Shown piece by piece: positions 27,000 through 36,308 of a stretch of 64,000 nucleotides of DNA. The DNA is taken from positions 310,001 through 374,000 of the forward strand of contig NZ_JAUOTN010000002.1 of NCBI RefSeq assembly GCF_030546575.1, read 5' to 3'. Both the position numbers and the translations under genes were made by a program. Every line of letters begins with the position of its first letter. Within the stretch, counting starts at the first letter, position 1. The notes under the pieces were generated by a model, which saw nothing but the letters and a program-made list of their open reading frames with translations, was not told the origin of the DNA and ran no database searches. Source of the DNA: Pontibacter coccineus (lineage in GTDB: Bacteria; Bacteroidota; Bacteroidia; Cytophagales; Hymenobacteraceae).

Positions 27000-28361
27000 A
27001 TGGCAAAACCGATAGAGCCGCATTACGACAACCTGATCATTGGTTTTGGGAAGGGAGGCAAAACACTGGCTGCCTGGTTGGCTAATAGGGGGGAACAAGT
27101 GGCCCTTGTCGAAAAGTCGGATAAGATGTATGGCGGGGCCTGTATCAATGTTGCCTGCATTCCCACAAAAGCGTTGATAAAAAAGGCCGAAGAAAAAATG
27201 CCTTATCAAAAAGCACACTCTCTGAAAAATGATCTGACTTCTTTTCTCAGAGAGCTCAATTACGATAAGATTGAAGAGTTGCCTGCAGCAACCGTTATAA
27301 CAGGCGAGGCCACCTTTGTTTCACCCAACGAAGTGCTGGTAAGAACGGGCAAGGATAAGGAAGAAAAACGAATCACGGCCAACCGGATCTTCATTAACAC
27401 GGGCTCGCAACCCTTTGTGCCGCCCATACCAGGTATAGAATCTACCAGGCATGTTTACACGAGTATTTCGTTGCTGGAACAATCCATGCTTCCTGAAAAG
27501 CTGGTCATCATCGGCGGGGGATTTATCGGGCTGGAGTTTGCCGACATGTATGCCAAATTCGGAGCGGAAGTAACGGTGCTGGACAGTGCGGAAGAATTTT
27601 TACCCAAGGAAGATGAGGATGTGGCAGATGAAGTATATAAAGTGCTAACAGGCAAGAAAATAAAAATCGTGACGGCGGCAACTGTTCAGAAAGTTGAGAA
27701 TACGGAAGACGACAAAGTAAGAGTTGAGTATAAAAATAAAACCGGCGAAACGGTCTTTTTGCAGGCCTCAGCACTCCTGATCGCCACTGGCCGGAAACCC
27801 ATGACGGAGGGCCTGAATCTGGAAACCGCGGGCATCCGGACAGACAAAAAGGGTTACATCGAGGTGGATGCGTCTTTGAAAACAAATGTACCTAACATCT
27901 GGGCCATAGGCGATATCAATGGCGGGCCCCAGTTCACCTATATTTCCCTGGATGATTTCCGGATCATACGGGATCAATTGTCGGGCGCTGAGTATACCTC
28001 TGTTAAACAGCGACAGCAGGTTGCTGCTTCGGTTTTTATTACGCCCCCTTTAGCGCACATCGGCTTGCGGGAGCGGGAGGCCGCTGAGAAAGGGTATGAG
28101 GTGAAGGTAGCCAAGCTACCGGCGACCAGTGTTGTAAGGGCAAGGATAGATGGCGACACCAATGGTTTCTTAAAAACGGTAGTGGACTCAAAGACTAATA
28201 AGATACTGGGTTGCACCCTGTTCTGTACCGGTGCGAATGAAATGATCAATACGATTCAGGTGGCCATCAATTGCGGATTGGATTACCGGGAGGTCAGGGA
28301 CACCATTTACACTCACCCGTCCATGACAGAGGCTTTCAATGAGCTGTACGCTCAGATTTAA
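27000..28361 (+). CDS. Class I pyridine nucleotide-disulfide oxidoreductase, RclA/MerA-like
   Basis: 453-residue FAD and NAD(P)H flavoenzyme. Seen: an N-terminal FAD loop with unusual GFGKGGKTLAAWLANRG, the redox-active pair in GGACINVACIPTKALI (CxxxxC), the second dinucleotide fold IIGGGFIGLEFADMYAKFG, the FAD-contacting NIWAIGDINGG, and the C-terminal interface with THPSMTEAFNEL carrying the HP pair. The GFGKxGKTLA form matches RclA (reactive chlorine and copper stress enzyme) better than lipoamide dehydrogenase. No mer genes or HMA domain are present, so mercuric reductase is less likely. Single-gene unit. Confidence 0.8.
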   Translation: MAKPIEPHYDNLIIGFGKGGKTLAAWLANRGEQVALVEKSDKMYGGACINVACIPTKALIKKAEEKMPYQKAHSLKNDLTSFLRELNYDKIEELPAATVITGEATFVSPNEVLVRTGKDKEEKRITANRIFINTGSQPFVPPIPGIESTRHVYTSISLLEQSMLPEKLVIIGGGFIGLEFADMYAKFGAEVTVLDSAEEFLPKEDEDVADEVYKVLTGKKIKIVTAATVQKVENTEDDKVRVEYKNKTGETVFLQASALLIATGRKPMTEGLNLETAGIRTDKKGYIEVDASLKTNVPNIWAIGDINGGPQFTYISLDDFRIIRDQLSGAEYTSVKQRQQVAASVFITPPLAHIGLREREAAEKGYEVKVAKLPATSVVRARIDGDTNGFLKTVVDSKTNKILGCTLFCTGANEMINTIQVAINCGLDYREVRDTIYTHPSMTEAFNELYAQI

Positions 28362-28782
28362 AGTCAGCTGTCAATTCATTTCAGGCGCCAGCGCACAGTA
28401 AACCAGGCTTGAGCGGGGCAGCCAGCAAACGAGTGGCGAAGGGTGGTAGCTACGCTGAAAGTTTCTGAAAGCTTTAGGATAGTTCGTTTTATGATAGTAC
28501 GTATTAATACTTAATGCCTGAGGTAAATCTGTATTTAGGCGTACAAACCCTGTAATTCGCCTGCCAGAGCCTTCTCCCTTCAAAGCTCCCCGCCCGAATA
28601 CCCGTATAAGACTAGGGTATTTGTTCCAGGGAAGGTGACATGCCACGCAGCACCGGAATGGGATATCCCTTTATAGACTGCATACAATCCAGCCTAAGGC
28701 AGCACATTCGTATACAGCATTAATAGTTGTCGTATAGCACTCACTCTGAACACCTTTATTTTCACCCGCATATAGCAAACCT
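28362..28782. other. 421-bp intergenic region
   Basis: Upstream region of the response regulator gene. I see no convincing ORF (the minus-strand frame 28371-28646 lacks any protein-like pattern) and no clear promoter pair. Confidence 0.5.
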
Positions 28783-29457
28783 ATGGAAGAGCACAAGCCT
28801 GTTAAAGTTATTATAACAGAAGATCACATCATTTTGCGGCAGGGCCTGAAGGCACTGCTGTGCGAGGACAAGGAAATAGAGGTGGTGGGAGAGGCAAGCA
28901 ACGGGGTGGAGCTATTGGAACTGCTTGCTCAAGTGCCTGCCGATGTGGTACTGATGGACATTAACATGCCTGAGATGGATGGGTTTGAGGCTACTGAGCG
29001 TGTTGTAGTGGAGTATCCTGAAACAAAGGTTATTACGCTTTCGATGCTCAACAGCTTGCCTTATGTACAGAAAATGATGAATTGCGGCGCTTCAGGATAT
29101 ATCTTAAAAACAACGGGCAAGGATGAACTGCGCTCGGCCATAAAGCTGGTAGCAGGCGGCACAAATTACATCTGTAGCGAACTCTCTATCAAGATGCTTT
29201 CCAATTCTATGTCGCCGGTGGCTACCAAGAACGAAAAAGTGGAGCAGGTAGGGCTTTCGAAGCGGGAAGTGGAGGTTTTGACTTTAATTGCCGAGGGATT
29301 CACCAATGCCGAGATAGCAGATAAGCTCTTTACCAGCAAGCGAACCATCGAAACGCACCGGCAGAACATACTGGAGAAAACGGGTGCCAAAAACACGGCC
29401 AACCTAATCAAGTTTGCCATCGGCCATAAGATCATTGACGTGGATATCCTGGAATAG
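28783..29457 (+). CDS. NarL/LuxR-family response regulator
   Basis: 224 residues: a receiver domain with the acidic pair EDH near residue 14, the phosphorylation site in VVLMDINMPEMDGFEA, and Lys in YILKTTGKDEL; then a LuxR helix-turn-helix, LSKREVEVLTLIAEGFTNAE followed by IADKLFTSKRTIETHRQNIL. It is a DNA-binding output protein. The histidine kinase at 30041-34036 has a HisKA_3-type (NarX/DesK) core, the class that pairs with this regulator family, so they are probable partners though not in one operon. Confidence 0.92.
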   Translation: MEEHKPVKVIITEDHIILRQGLKALLCEDKEIEVVGEASNGVELLELLAQVPADVVLMDINMPEMDGFEATERVVVEYPETKVITLSMLNSLPYVQKMMNCGASGYILKTTGKDELRSAIKLVAGGTNYICSELSIKMLSNSMSPVATKNEKVEQVGLSKREVEVLTLIAEGFTNAEIADKLFTSKRTIETHRQNILEKTGAKNTANLIKFAIGHKIIDVDILE

Positions 29458-29471
29458 CCACGCCGGCTCTT

Positions 29472-29822
29472 TTATTTATTTTTTGAATGGTCCGTTTTGT
29501 GGGCCATGCGCTCCAGGGTTGCATGTGCATTGAGTAGGCTTTTCAGCATCTTGTAATCAGGGGAGTTGGAGGTAATCCCATCAATATCAGAGAAGAAAAT
29601 TTGCAGGGTATGGTACAGCTCAGTTGTAAGCTCTACTTCTTTTGTTTCGCCCGCCTCAGCAGGGTGTGGTTGTATAACTAACCCGTCGGGCACCACCTTC
29701 ACTTCGAAGAACTCGAGCTTCCCTGTGGTCTGTTGATCCTCAAATTCCTGAAGCAAAGCATGCACCTTTTCAATCATCGTACCTTCAAATTTGCATGACG
29801 AAGTGCTGATAGCTACTCTCAT
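29472..29822 (-). CDS. Hypothetical protein, 116 aa
   Basis: Small soluble protein with an amphipathic, charge-rich sequence (EKVHALLQEFEDQQTTGKLE, DYKMLKSLLNAHATLERMAH). No signal peptide or known motif. A shorter form starting at the internal Met (MIEKVH, 29777) is possible. It converges with the response regulator and lies between it and the CheB-CheR-kinase, so a link to that signalling system is plausible but unproven. Confidence 0.6.
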   Translation of the reverse strand: MRVAISTSSCKFEGTMIEKVHALLQEFEDQQTTGKLEFFEVKVVPDGLVIQPHPAEAGETKEVELTTELYHTLQIFFSDIDGITSNSPDYKMLKSLLNAHATLERMAHKTDHSKNK

Positions 29823-29973
29823 GTAAACGTTTCTTAAAGGTAGGGTTATTAAAAAGCATTTACACCAGTAGAAGTACTCAGGAACGCCGTTATAAATGCT
29901 TAATTATTAAGCTTACTTTGTTTAAAATCAGAGTTTTAGATAATTCTATTACTGAAACGCAATATACAGCACG

Positions 29974-30016
29974 AAAAAAAGCATCGAAGGGAAACCGGAT
30001 TCGACTTCCCTTCGAT
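29974..30016 (-). terminator. Intrinsic terminator of the CheB-CheR-kinase gene
   Basis: Stem ATCGAAGGGAA/TTCCCTTCGAT (11 bp, 12-nt loop); on the minus strand it is followed by a seven-T run, 25 bp after the kinase stop. Confidence 0.85.
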
Positions 30017-30040
30017 CTCCTTAAACACCCACCCAATATA

Positions 30041-33000
30041 TCAATGGGGCTTCTTCATATGATCTTTGCTGAATGTAATTTCGATCAGACAGCCCTTGCC
30101 AGCCTCCGTAACTATTTCAAAATCGCCATCCAGCAGGTTTATCCTGTTTTTGATACTCTTCAGGCCTACCCCCTTCTTCGTTTGCATGTTTTTTTGGTCT
30201 ATGCCTTTGCCATTATCACGCACACGCAGGTGAATCGTGCTGTCAGCTACAGTTAGCGCTACGTCCGCCTTTGTTGCGCCCGAGTGCTTGACCACATTAT
30301 TCAGAAGCTCCTGTGCAATTCTGTATACAGGCAGTGAGACGGCGTAATCCAGGCTGTTGTCCGGTACGATGAGGGTAGATGTAATCCGCAATTGAGGACT
30401 CTTAAACCTGTTTATCATCTCCTGGATGGCTGTTTTAAGCCCAAATTCCTTCAGAATGGCGGGCGTTAGCTCAAAAGAAATATTACGGGTGATTTGAATG
30501 CCCTCTTTCAGAAACTGATCTACGCTTTCCTTCGTCTTTTTTTGCTGCGGAGTGCTTGTTGCCAGGTTATCCAGGCTGAGTTTGGCAGCATACAGAATTT
30601 GCCCGAGGCCATTATGCAGCGCTTCCGAAATACGACTGCGCTCTTCCTCCTGTGTCTGTAGCATCGTATTGATGGTTTCGAGCTGTTGCGATAACTTCAG
30701 TTTTATGGTAGCTTGTTCGGCGTCTTTCTGGTCCTGTATGTCCGTGGCGGTTCCGATCCAGAGCGTAATATCGCCGCGGTCATTTTTAACAGGCACATTC
30801 TTGATCAGGTGCCACCGGTACGTACGATCCGCTTTGCGGAGAATGCGGGCCTCGGTATTGTGTATTTCCCCTGTTTTCAGGCAGCGTTCGTACTCCGGGA
30901 TGATGATTTTCAGATCGTCCGGGTGAAAGGCTTTCTTCCATCCCCAGCCTTCCGACTCCTCTTCTGTAAACCCTGTATACTCGTACCAGAACCTGTTGAA
31001 GGTATTGTTTTCACCGTTTGGTTTATTTGTCCAGGTAATGTGCGGCACGGCTTCCAGCAGGTTTTTAAACTTGTCGGCGTTTTGCCGTAGCTCTTCCTGT
31101 TGCCTCAGCACGGCCTGTTCATTCAGTTTCCGTTCCGTTATGTTCTGCAGCGTGAGCACCAGGCCGTCGTCAAACTTCACCGCCACCACGTGCAGCCAAA
31201 CCTCTTTCCGGTTTATCTCCTGCATCAGTTCAGTATCAAGCGACTTGCCGGTTTCCACCACCTGCACCATCAGCTCAAACATACCCTGCTCCATTAATTT
31301 AGGATAAGTGTTCCAGAGCGTTCTGTCTATCAGTCTGCTTTCCGGCTTGTCGAACAGGTCCTGCGCCCTCTGGTTAACGGTGCTGATGCTGAAATCTGTG
31401 ATCACGTTTGCGACAGATCTGACCGCTTTTAAGGCAAGTATGGCGTTTGGAGAGCTGTGGAGGATGCCTGCGTGCAGCAGGTGCATGATCTTCAGCTCGT
31501 TGATCTGGATAAAGATGATAATGGCCCCATCGATTTTCCTGTCTTGCGTGATGTAGGGCAGCAGGCGCATCTGGTACCACACGCCATTCCTGTCCTGCAG
31601 CTCCTTCTCCACGACTTGGTTGCTGTCTATAACATGCTTTATATCTTCGGTCAGCTTATCGTAGCGCAGGTTGTTGGAGATATGGTCTATCGAGCGGCCA
31701 ATGTCACTTTCAATAAGGTTTATCAGACGCGTGGCCGAGGGCGTATACTTGCGGATGATCAGCTTGCGGTCCACAAAGATCTGCCCGATGTCGGTGCTTC
31801 TGAAGTAATTGTTCAGGTCATCGTCGAGCTCGATAAGGGCTTTTATTTTATACTGGTGCTCGGCATTGATGGTATGCAGCTCCTCGTTCAGCGACTGTAG
31901 CTCCTCATTGGTACTCTGCAGTTCTTCGTTCGATGACAGCAGCTCCTCATTGGTGCTTTGCAGCTCTTCGTTAGCGGTTTCCAGTTCTTCTACCACTGCC
32001 TGCAGGTCGTCTTTGGTATACTGCAGTTCCTGTTCCAGTTCATCCACCCGGCCCTTATACTGGCTTTCGCTCACGACCATTACCTGGTCCGGTTTAAGCG
32101 GAATAGGCGGCTGCTCTTCTGAGAAGAGAACGAGTATATAGTGCTGGAGCTGCTTTTTGTCGGGTGGGTATGGCTTAACAACCACATTGATATAGCGCAG
32201 ATGGTCTCCTTCGTGTACCTGTACATTATGCGCCACCACTTTCTCGTTTTCTACAGTTGCCTTGCGTAGCATGGCACCCAGGCTAACGGCCAGGTCCTGC
32301 GGCACCAGTTTCAGGAGGTTAATGGTAAAGCTCTGCTCAGGCAGGTCCAGGAATTTCTTGAACTTACCAGCCCCATGCAGCACATCGTAGTTCTCATCCA
32401 CATACACAGCCACAAAGCCATACTCTTCCAGCACGGTGCTACTCAGCAGCTCGTTAAAGCTGTGCTGCAGTACCTGTTTGGCTGTCAGGTCACGGGGCAT
32501 AGTGGCGAGCGGGGTAATAACGGGGCGTTTACTCAGGTTTCCGGAGAACGTCTCCGTTATGCCGAGGGAACGGGCGGGTGTCGTGTTCCGGAATATCTTC
32601 CACTTTTTGTTTACCTCCTCGAAGCCCCTCTGGTCGCCTAAACTTTCGCTGGACCCCAGGAACAGGTACCCTTGCAACGCCAGTGCATAGTGAAATTTAT
32701 CGATCACTTTTTTCTGCAGCATCGGGTTCAGGTATATGAGCATATTGCGGCAGCTCACCATGTCTATCCTGCTGAAAGGGGGATCGTTGGTCACGTTGTG
32801 CGGGGAGAAGATGACCATGCGGCGCACGCGCTGCGACACCCTTAATTTTCCTTCCTCTCGTACAAAAAAATCGTGCAGCTTGCTCTCCGATACTTCAGAC
32901 AGACTGGCCTGGGTATACAGGCCCTTGCTCGCAAAGTCCAGGGCTCCGCGGTCTATATCAGATGCAAAGATTTTAACCTCGAGCTCCTTTTTTATTTTGT

Positions 33001-34036
33001 CCAGGTATTCCCGCACCAATATGGCAATAGAGTAGGCCTCTTCGCCGGTGGAGCAGCCTGCCACCCATATCCGGAGCTGCTCATGACTCTTCTTTCTGTC
33101 TATTATGTCAGGTATAACATTGCTTTCCAGGAACCTATAGGCCTCCTCATCGCGAAAGAATTTGGTGACCCCGATCAGGAACTCCTTACCCAGCATCTCT
33201 ACCTCGTCTGCGTTCATGTTCAGGTGGTCGAGGTAGTCTGTAAAATTGCTGATGCCCTTAATGTTCATGCGCCTGCTGATGCGCCGGATAATGGTTGGTA
33301 GTTTATAGATGCTGAAATCGATGCCCGTCTGGCGGTTGATCATATCCAGGATCTGGAAGAAAGTAGCTTCCATCTCACCGTCAGCAAGCGCTAAGAGGTC
33401 CGCATTTACGGGGCCTAATTTGATGTAATCCAGTATTTCGGCAGACATCAGTTCAGGGGGGAGAACAAAGTCCGCACACCCTGAGTTGATGGCGCTGCGC
33501 GGCATGGCATCGAACCGGGCAGTAGTAGGGTCCTGCACCAGAACCAGCCCGCCTTCTTTTTTAATGGCTTCTATACCTTTGGTACCATCGGTGCCGGTGC
33601 CAGATAAGATAACCCCGATCGCACGCTGCTTTTTATCCTGGGCCAGGGAAGTAAAAAACGTATCGATGGTTTGCGAGCGGTTTAGATTCGTTTTGTTGCT
33701 AAGCCTGAACCGGTTGTTCTGGATGGTAAGCTCCTTCGTGCTGGGTATCACGTACACCCGGTTGGCCAGAACGGATGCGCCATCCTCTGCTTCCTGCACT
33801 TTAAGGGCCGAGTATTGTTCCAGTATCTCTGTTAGCAGGCTGCGGTATTCCGACGAAATGTGCTGCACAATAACGTAGGCCACGTTGTCCTGCGGTATGG
33901 TGCTGAACATAGCTTCCAGGGCCTGCAAGCCGCCGGCAGAGGCGCCGATTCCGATCACATACACATCCTGCTCCCTGTTTCTTGCCATTCTGGAGTCCAA
34001 ACCACCGCTTTTGCCGTCCTTCGCTGCCTTTGCCAT
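30041..34036 (-). CDS. CheB-CheR-PAS-histidine kinase fusion protein
   Basis: 1331 residues, no membrane segment. Order: CheB methylesterase (about 25-205) with catalytic Ser33 in GIGASAGG, His in VQHISSEYR and Asp in GTGTDGTKG; CheR methyltransferase (about 220-485) with WVAGCSTGEEAYSIA and FSRIDMVSCRNMLIYL; a linker, then a coiled coil (about 665-735) of near-heptads built on NEELQSTNEELLSSNEELQS; three PAS domains; then a HisKA_3 dimerisation helix with EERSRISEALHNGLGQ and a HATPase_c domain (NNVVKHSG, RDNGKGID, GVGLKSI). Such fusions do not need chemotaxis receptors and are thought to act as cytosolic sensors. The probable output is the NarL-type regulator at 28783. Confidence 0.93.
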   Translation of the reverse strand: MAKAAKDGKSGGLDSRMARNREQDVYVIGIGASAGGLQALEAMFSTIPQDNVAYVIVQHISSEYRSLLTEILEQYSALKVQEAEDGASVLANRVYVIPSTKELTIQNNRFRLSNKTNLNRSQTIDTFFTSLAQDKKQRAIGVILSGTGTDGTKGIEAIKKEGGLVLVQDPTTARFDAMPRSAINSGCADFVLPPELMSAEILDYIKLGPVNADLLALADGEMEATFFQILDMINRQTGIDFSIYKLPTIIRRISRRMNIKGISNFTDYLDHLNMNADEVEMLGKEFLIGVTKFFRDEEAYRFLESNVIPDIIDRKKSHEQLRIWVAGCSTGEEAYSIAILVREYLDKIKKELEVKIFASDIDRGALDFASKGLYTQASLSEVSESKLHDFFVREEGKLRVSQRVRRMVIFSPHNVTNDPPFSRIDMVSCRNMLIYLNPMLQKKVIDKFHYALALQGYLFLGSSESLGDQRGFEEVNKKWKIFRNTTPARSLGITETFSGNLSKRPVITPLATMPRDLTAKQVLQHSFNELLSSTVLEEYGFVAVYVDENYDVLHGAGKFKKFLDLPEQSFTINLLKLVPQDLAVSLGAMLRKATVENEKVVAHNVQVHEGDHLRYINVVVKPYPPDKKQLQHYILVLFSEEQPPIPLKPDQVMVVSESQYKGRVDELEQELQYTKDDLQAVVEELETANEELQSTNEELLSSNEELQSTNEELQSLNEELHTINAEHQYKIKALIELDDDLNNYFRSTDIGQIFVDRKLIIRKYTPSATRLINLIESDIGRSIDHISNNLRYDKLTEDIKHVIDSNQVVEKELQDRNGVWYQMRLLPYITQDRKIDGAIIIFIQINELKIMHLLHAGILHSSPNAILALKAVRSVANVITDFSISTVNQRAQDLFDKPESRLIDRTLWNTYPKLMEQGMFELMVQVVETGKSLDTELMQEINRKEVWLHVVAVKFDDGLVLTLQNITERKLNEQAVLRQQEELRQNADKFKNLLEAVPHITWTNKPNGENNTFNRFWYEYTGFTEEESEGWGWKKAFHPDDLKIIIPEYERCLKTGEIHNTEARILRKADRTYRWHLIKNVPVKNDRGDITLWIGTATDIQDQKDAEQATIKLKLSQQLETINTMLQTQEEERSRISEALHNGLGQILYAAKLSLDNLATSTPQQKKTKESVDQFLKEGIQITRNISFELTPAILKEFGLKTAIQEMINRFKSPQLRITSTLIVPDNSLDYAVSLPVYRIAQELLNNVVKHSGATKADVALTVADSTIHLRVRDNGKGIDQKNMQTKKGVGLKSIKNRINLLDGDFEIVTEAGKGCLIEITFSKDHMKKPH

Positions 34037-34276
34037 ACCTGTTTCTTTAGCCTCTGTATCGGGCTGATTCTTTTTAACACGCCAATTTACCTAATAATAC
34101 TATAACATATCGATCGCAAGCCAGGTGCTGCCGATTAGTAAATAGTAGGCCGCCACAGTATAATTCGTTTCACGGTATGCGCGTATAATTTAACGCATCG
34201 CTTAGGTGCCCGTACAAACTTATACCATGTCCCTGGACTATAGTTAGTTGCTCCGGATGAAAAATAACGCCACTTT

Positions 34277-35317
34277 ATGACTGAGAACATACCTAAAATA
34301 ATTGTTATCGGAACATCGGCAGGAGGGATGCAGGCACTAACGACGCTGCTGTCGCGGTTGCCCGAAAAGCTGCCTGCTTCCATTTTGATTGTGCAGCACC
34401 TGAGCCCCGATTCGTCCGCCACTTTTCTGGTAGACCGCCTGAACAAGCATACCAGGCTCGTGTGCAAAGTAGCGGAGCATGGGCTCGGGTTTGAGCCTGG
34501 TACCGTTTATTTTTCTCCTGCGGACATGCACCTGCTGGTGAGCGGCAATAAAATGCTGGTGGTAAAAGGACCACGCGAGAACCAGTTCAGGCCGTCCATT
34601 GACCCCTTGTTCCGGTCGGCAGCGGCTTACCATGGCGGCAATGCTGCGGGCATCATCCTGACCGGCTTTATGAGCGACGGCGTGATTGGAATGGAGTGCA
34701 TTAAAAGAAGTGGCGGTATAACCATAGTACAACACCCGGACGATGCAGAGTTTCCTGCCCTGCCCGAGAACGTTTTAAGAAAGGTGGACCTGGATTATGT
34801 AGTGCCGTTAAGTGAAATGAGCACCTTATTGGAAGAGCTGATGCAACGGCCTGCTCAGCAATCGTTAACCATTCCGGCTGATATCCGGCAGGAAGCCTTA
34901 ATTGCAGAACGTGTTATGAGCAACAGTACACAGACCAGCATCGAAGATTTGGAAAAGGCAGGCACCCGCACCGCCTATAGCTGCCCGGATTGCGGCGGCG
35001 GATTGTGGGAGCTGAGCCAGGAGGGGACTATAAAGCGATTTCGATGCCACTCCGGGCATGCCTTTTCGCAGGACTCGCTGTTACTGGGCATGTCCAACTC
35101 GCTGGAGGAAACGCTTTGGGTAGCACTGCGCACGCTCGAGGAGCGACGCAACATCTTACTGAACATGTTTCAGGACGAGACTATCAAGGGAAACCACAGG
35201 TGGGCCAACATGCAGGAAGAACGGGTAGAAGAAATGAAAGTGCACATTGAGCGGCTACGGGAGCTCCTGTCCAAATCTTCTGCAGCAGATGGCGAGCACA
35301 TAGGAGAGCTGGGATAA
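34277..35317 (+). CDS. Stand-alone CheB-type methylesterase with C-terminal zinc-ribbon-like domain
   Basis: 346 residues without a receiver domain. The CheB triad is visible: GTSAGGMQAL (Ser about 13), VQHLSPDSSATF (His about 40), and TGFMSDGVIGM (Asp). The C-terminal part has YSCPDCGGGLWELSQEG followed by RFRCHSGHAFS, a CxxC...CxxGH pattern that looks metal-binding, and then a long helix. No receptors, CheW or CheA are nearby, so its substrate is unclear. Divergent from the fusion kinase across 240 bp, so the two may share regulation. Confidence 0.88.
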   Translation: MTENIPKIIVIGTSAGGMQALTTLLSRLPEKLPASILIVQHLSPDSSATFLVDRLNKHTRLVCKVAEHGLGFEPGTVYFSPADMHLLVSGNKMLVVKGPRENQFRPSIDPLFRSAAAYHGGNAAGIILTGFMSDGVIGMECIKRSGGITIVQHPDDAEFPALPENVLRKVDLDYVVPLSEMSTLLEELMQRPAQQSLTIPADIRQEALIAERVMSNSTQTSIEDLEKAGTRTAYSCPDCGGGLWELSQEGTIKRFRCHSGHAFSQDSLLLGMSNSLEETLWVALRTLEERRNILLNMFQDETIKGNHRWANMQEERVEEMKVHIERLRELLSKSSAADGEHIGELG

Positions 35318-35637
35318 CAACAGATGGGGTTGGGTAGAGTTCACAGGTATACCTGCCATTACTCAAAATACGGTTGCTATCTGTGGTGCCGTAAAGATGC
35401 GTAGGGCACTGCGTGAAACCCTGATTGTGCTGCCTAAAGACGGTATTTATATTCAATTCCTTGTTCGTGCAGCATATCGGGGCGTATACCTGAATTGTAC
35501 TTGTTTCTTTAGGAGCGTGTGCCTCTGAGCTTTGAATGGTGAAGCAGATTTTCTCCATCATCTGGCCTACCAAGGTGCTTCCTGAGCAACATTTGAACCG
35601 TATCCCGGCAACACGGCATATGGGAAAATAACTAAAG
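35318..35637. other. 320-bp intergenic region
   Basis: Nothing recognisable beyond one CAGGTATAC word near 35344. The minus-strand frame crossing it (35184-35573) overlaps the CheB gene and does not look coding. Confidence 0.45.
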
Positions 35638-35979
35638 ATGAATACTTCCCACGTCCGGCTTGTAGAGGAACTTCAGGCGCTTTCTCTCGGCTTGCCCACC
35701 AGCAGCACCCTTACACTCAAACACATAAACGGTTCTATGTTATGTCAGTTTCTGTCGCATGGTCTAGCGAATCATGTCGTTACGGTTACAAATCAACAGC
35801 TGGCCACAGCTCTCTGGCAGGTGAGCAGTTCGGGAATTATAGATGGCTCCGACTTTGTGGTCTTCAAAAACGTCTTCAGCAAATTCTCCTTACACGTAAA
35901 AACCAGGCTACTGTACGCCGAACTCGGGGTGCAGCAGCCTGATCTGGATATTGAACTGCAGAACCTGTTGGTAGCCTAG
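35638..35979 (+). CDS. Hypothetical protein, 113 aa
   Basis: Soluble, Leu-rich sequence of alternating short helices and strands (VRLVEELQALSLGLPTSST, GLANHVVTVTNQQLATALWQ). I do not recognise it. It is the last chromosomal gene before the integrated element and reads toward it. Coding potential is moderate. Confidence 0.5.
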   Translation: MNTSHVRLVEELQALSLGLPTSSTLTLKHINGSMLCQFLSHGLANHVVTVTNQQLATALWQVSSSGIIDGSDFVVFKNVFSKFSLHVKTRLLYAELGVQQPDLDIELQNLLVA

Positions 35980-36043
35980 CTTATTTGGAGACTATGGTTG
36001 CCGCCCCTTGGGTGATTGTAGTTGGTGTGTAATTCACAATTCT

Positions 36044-36155
36044 GTGTGTAAATTGTAGGAACATAAAAAAAGCCACTTGACGATTTTACTCGTAAGTGGC
36101 TTTTTTCAAGTGGTCGCGAAGGGAGTCGAACCCCTAACCTTCTGATTCGTAGTCA
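36044..36155. repeat. Left copy of the attachment-site duplication
   Basis: About 112 bp that recur, imperfectly, at 49764-49876. The last 53 bp (36103-36155) are identical to 49824-49876 and equal the 3' half of tRNA-Arg from the anticodon loop to beyond the discriminator base. The first 59 bp hold a copy of the tRNA terminator and a GTGTGTAAATTG word, each with a few substitutions relative to the right copy. This is the left attachment site of the element. Confidence 0.9.
36065..36106. terminator. tRNA-type terminator hairpin, left copy
   Basis: AGCCACTT.../...AAGTGGCT with A-rich and T-rich flanks on both sides, so it can act in both directions. It now stands next to a truncated tRNA fragment and may end the gene at 35638. 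Confidence 0.75.
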
Positions 36156-36269
36156 TGACAATAGACTTTATTGCTAGTTAGATATATTAGTAAAAGTTGC
36201 ATTTTTAACCAAATTAAGCGGTTTTTGTTTATCCTTGTGTAGCGATATTACTTGACTTTTTGATGGTTT

Positions 36270-36306
36270 GTGTGCAAATTGTGTGTGCAGAAAATTATTT
36301 GCACAC
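36270..36306. repeat. Inverted repeat at the integrase start
   Basis: GTGTGCAAAT (36270-36279) faces ATTTGCACAC (36297-36306) just ahead of the ATG at 36309. The same word GTGTGCAAATTG recurs at 49764-49775 inside the right end, and as GTGTGTAAATTG at 36044-36055. The distribution suits integrase arm-type or autoregulatory binding sites. Confidence 0.5.
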
Positions 36307-36308
36307 AC

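Noticed and set aside
36061-36160. A second tRNA gene at the left element end
   Set aside because: Only the 3' half is present; the sequence beyond the anticodon loop does not continue the cloverleaf, so it is an attachment-site remnant.
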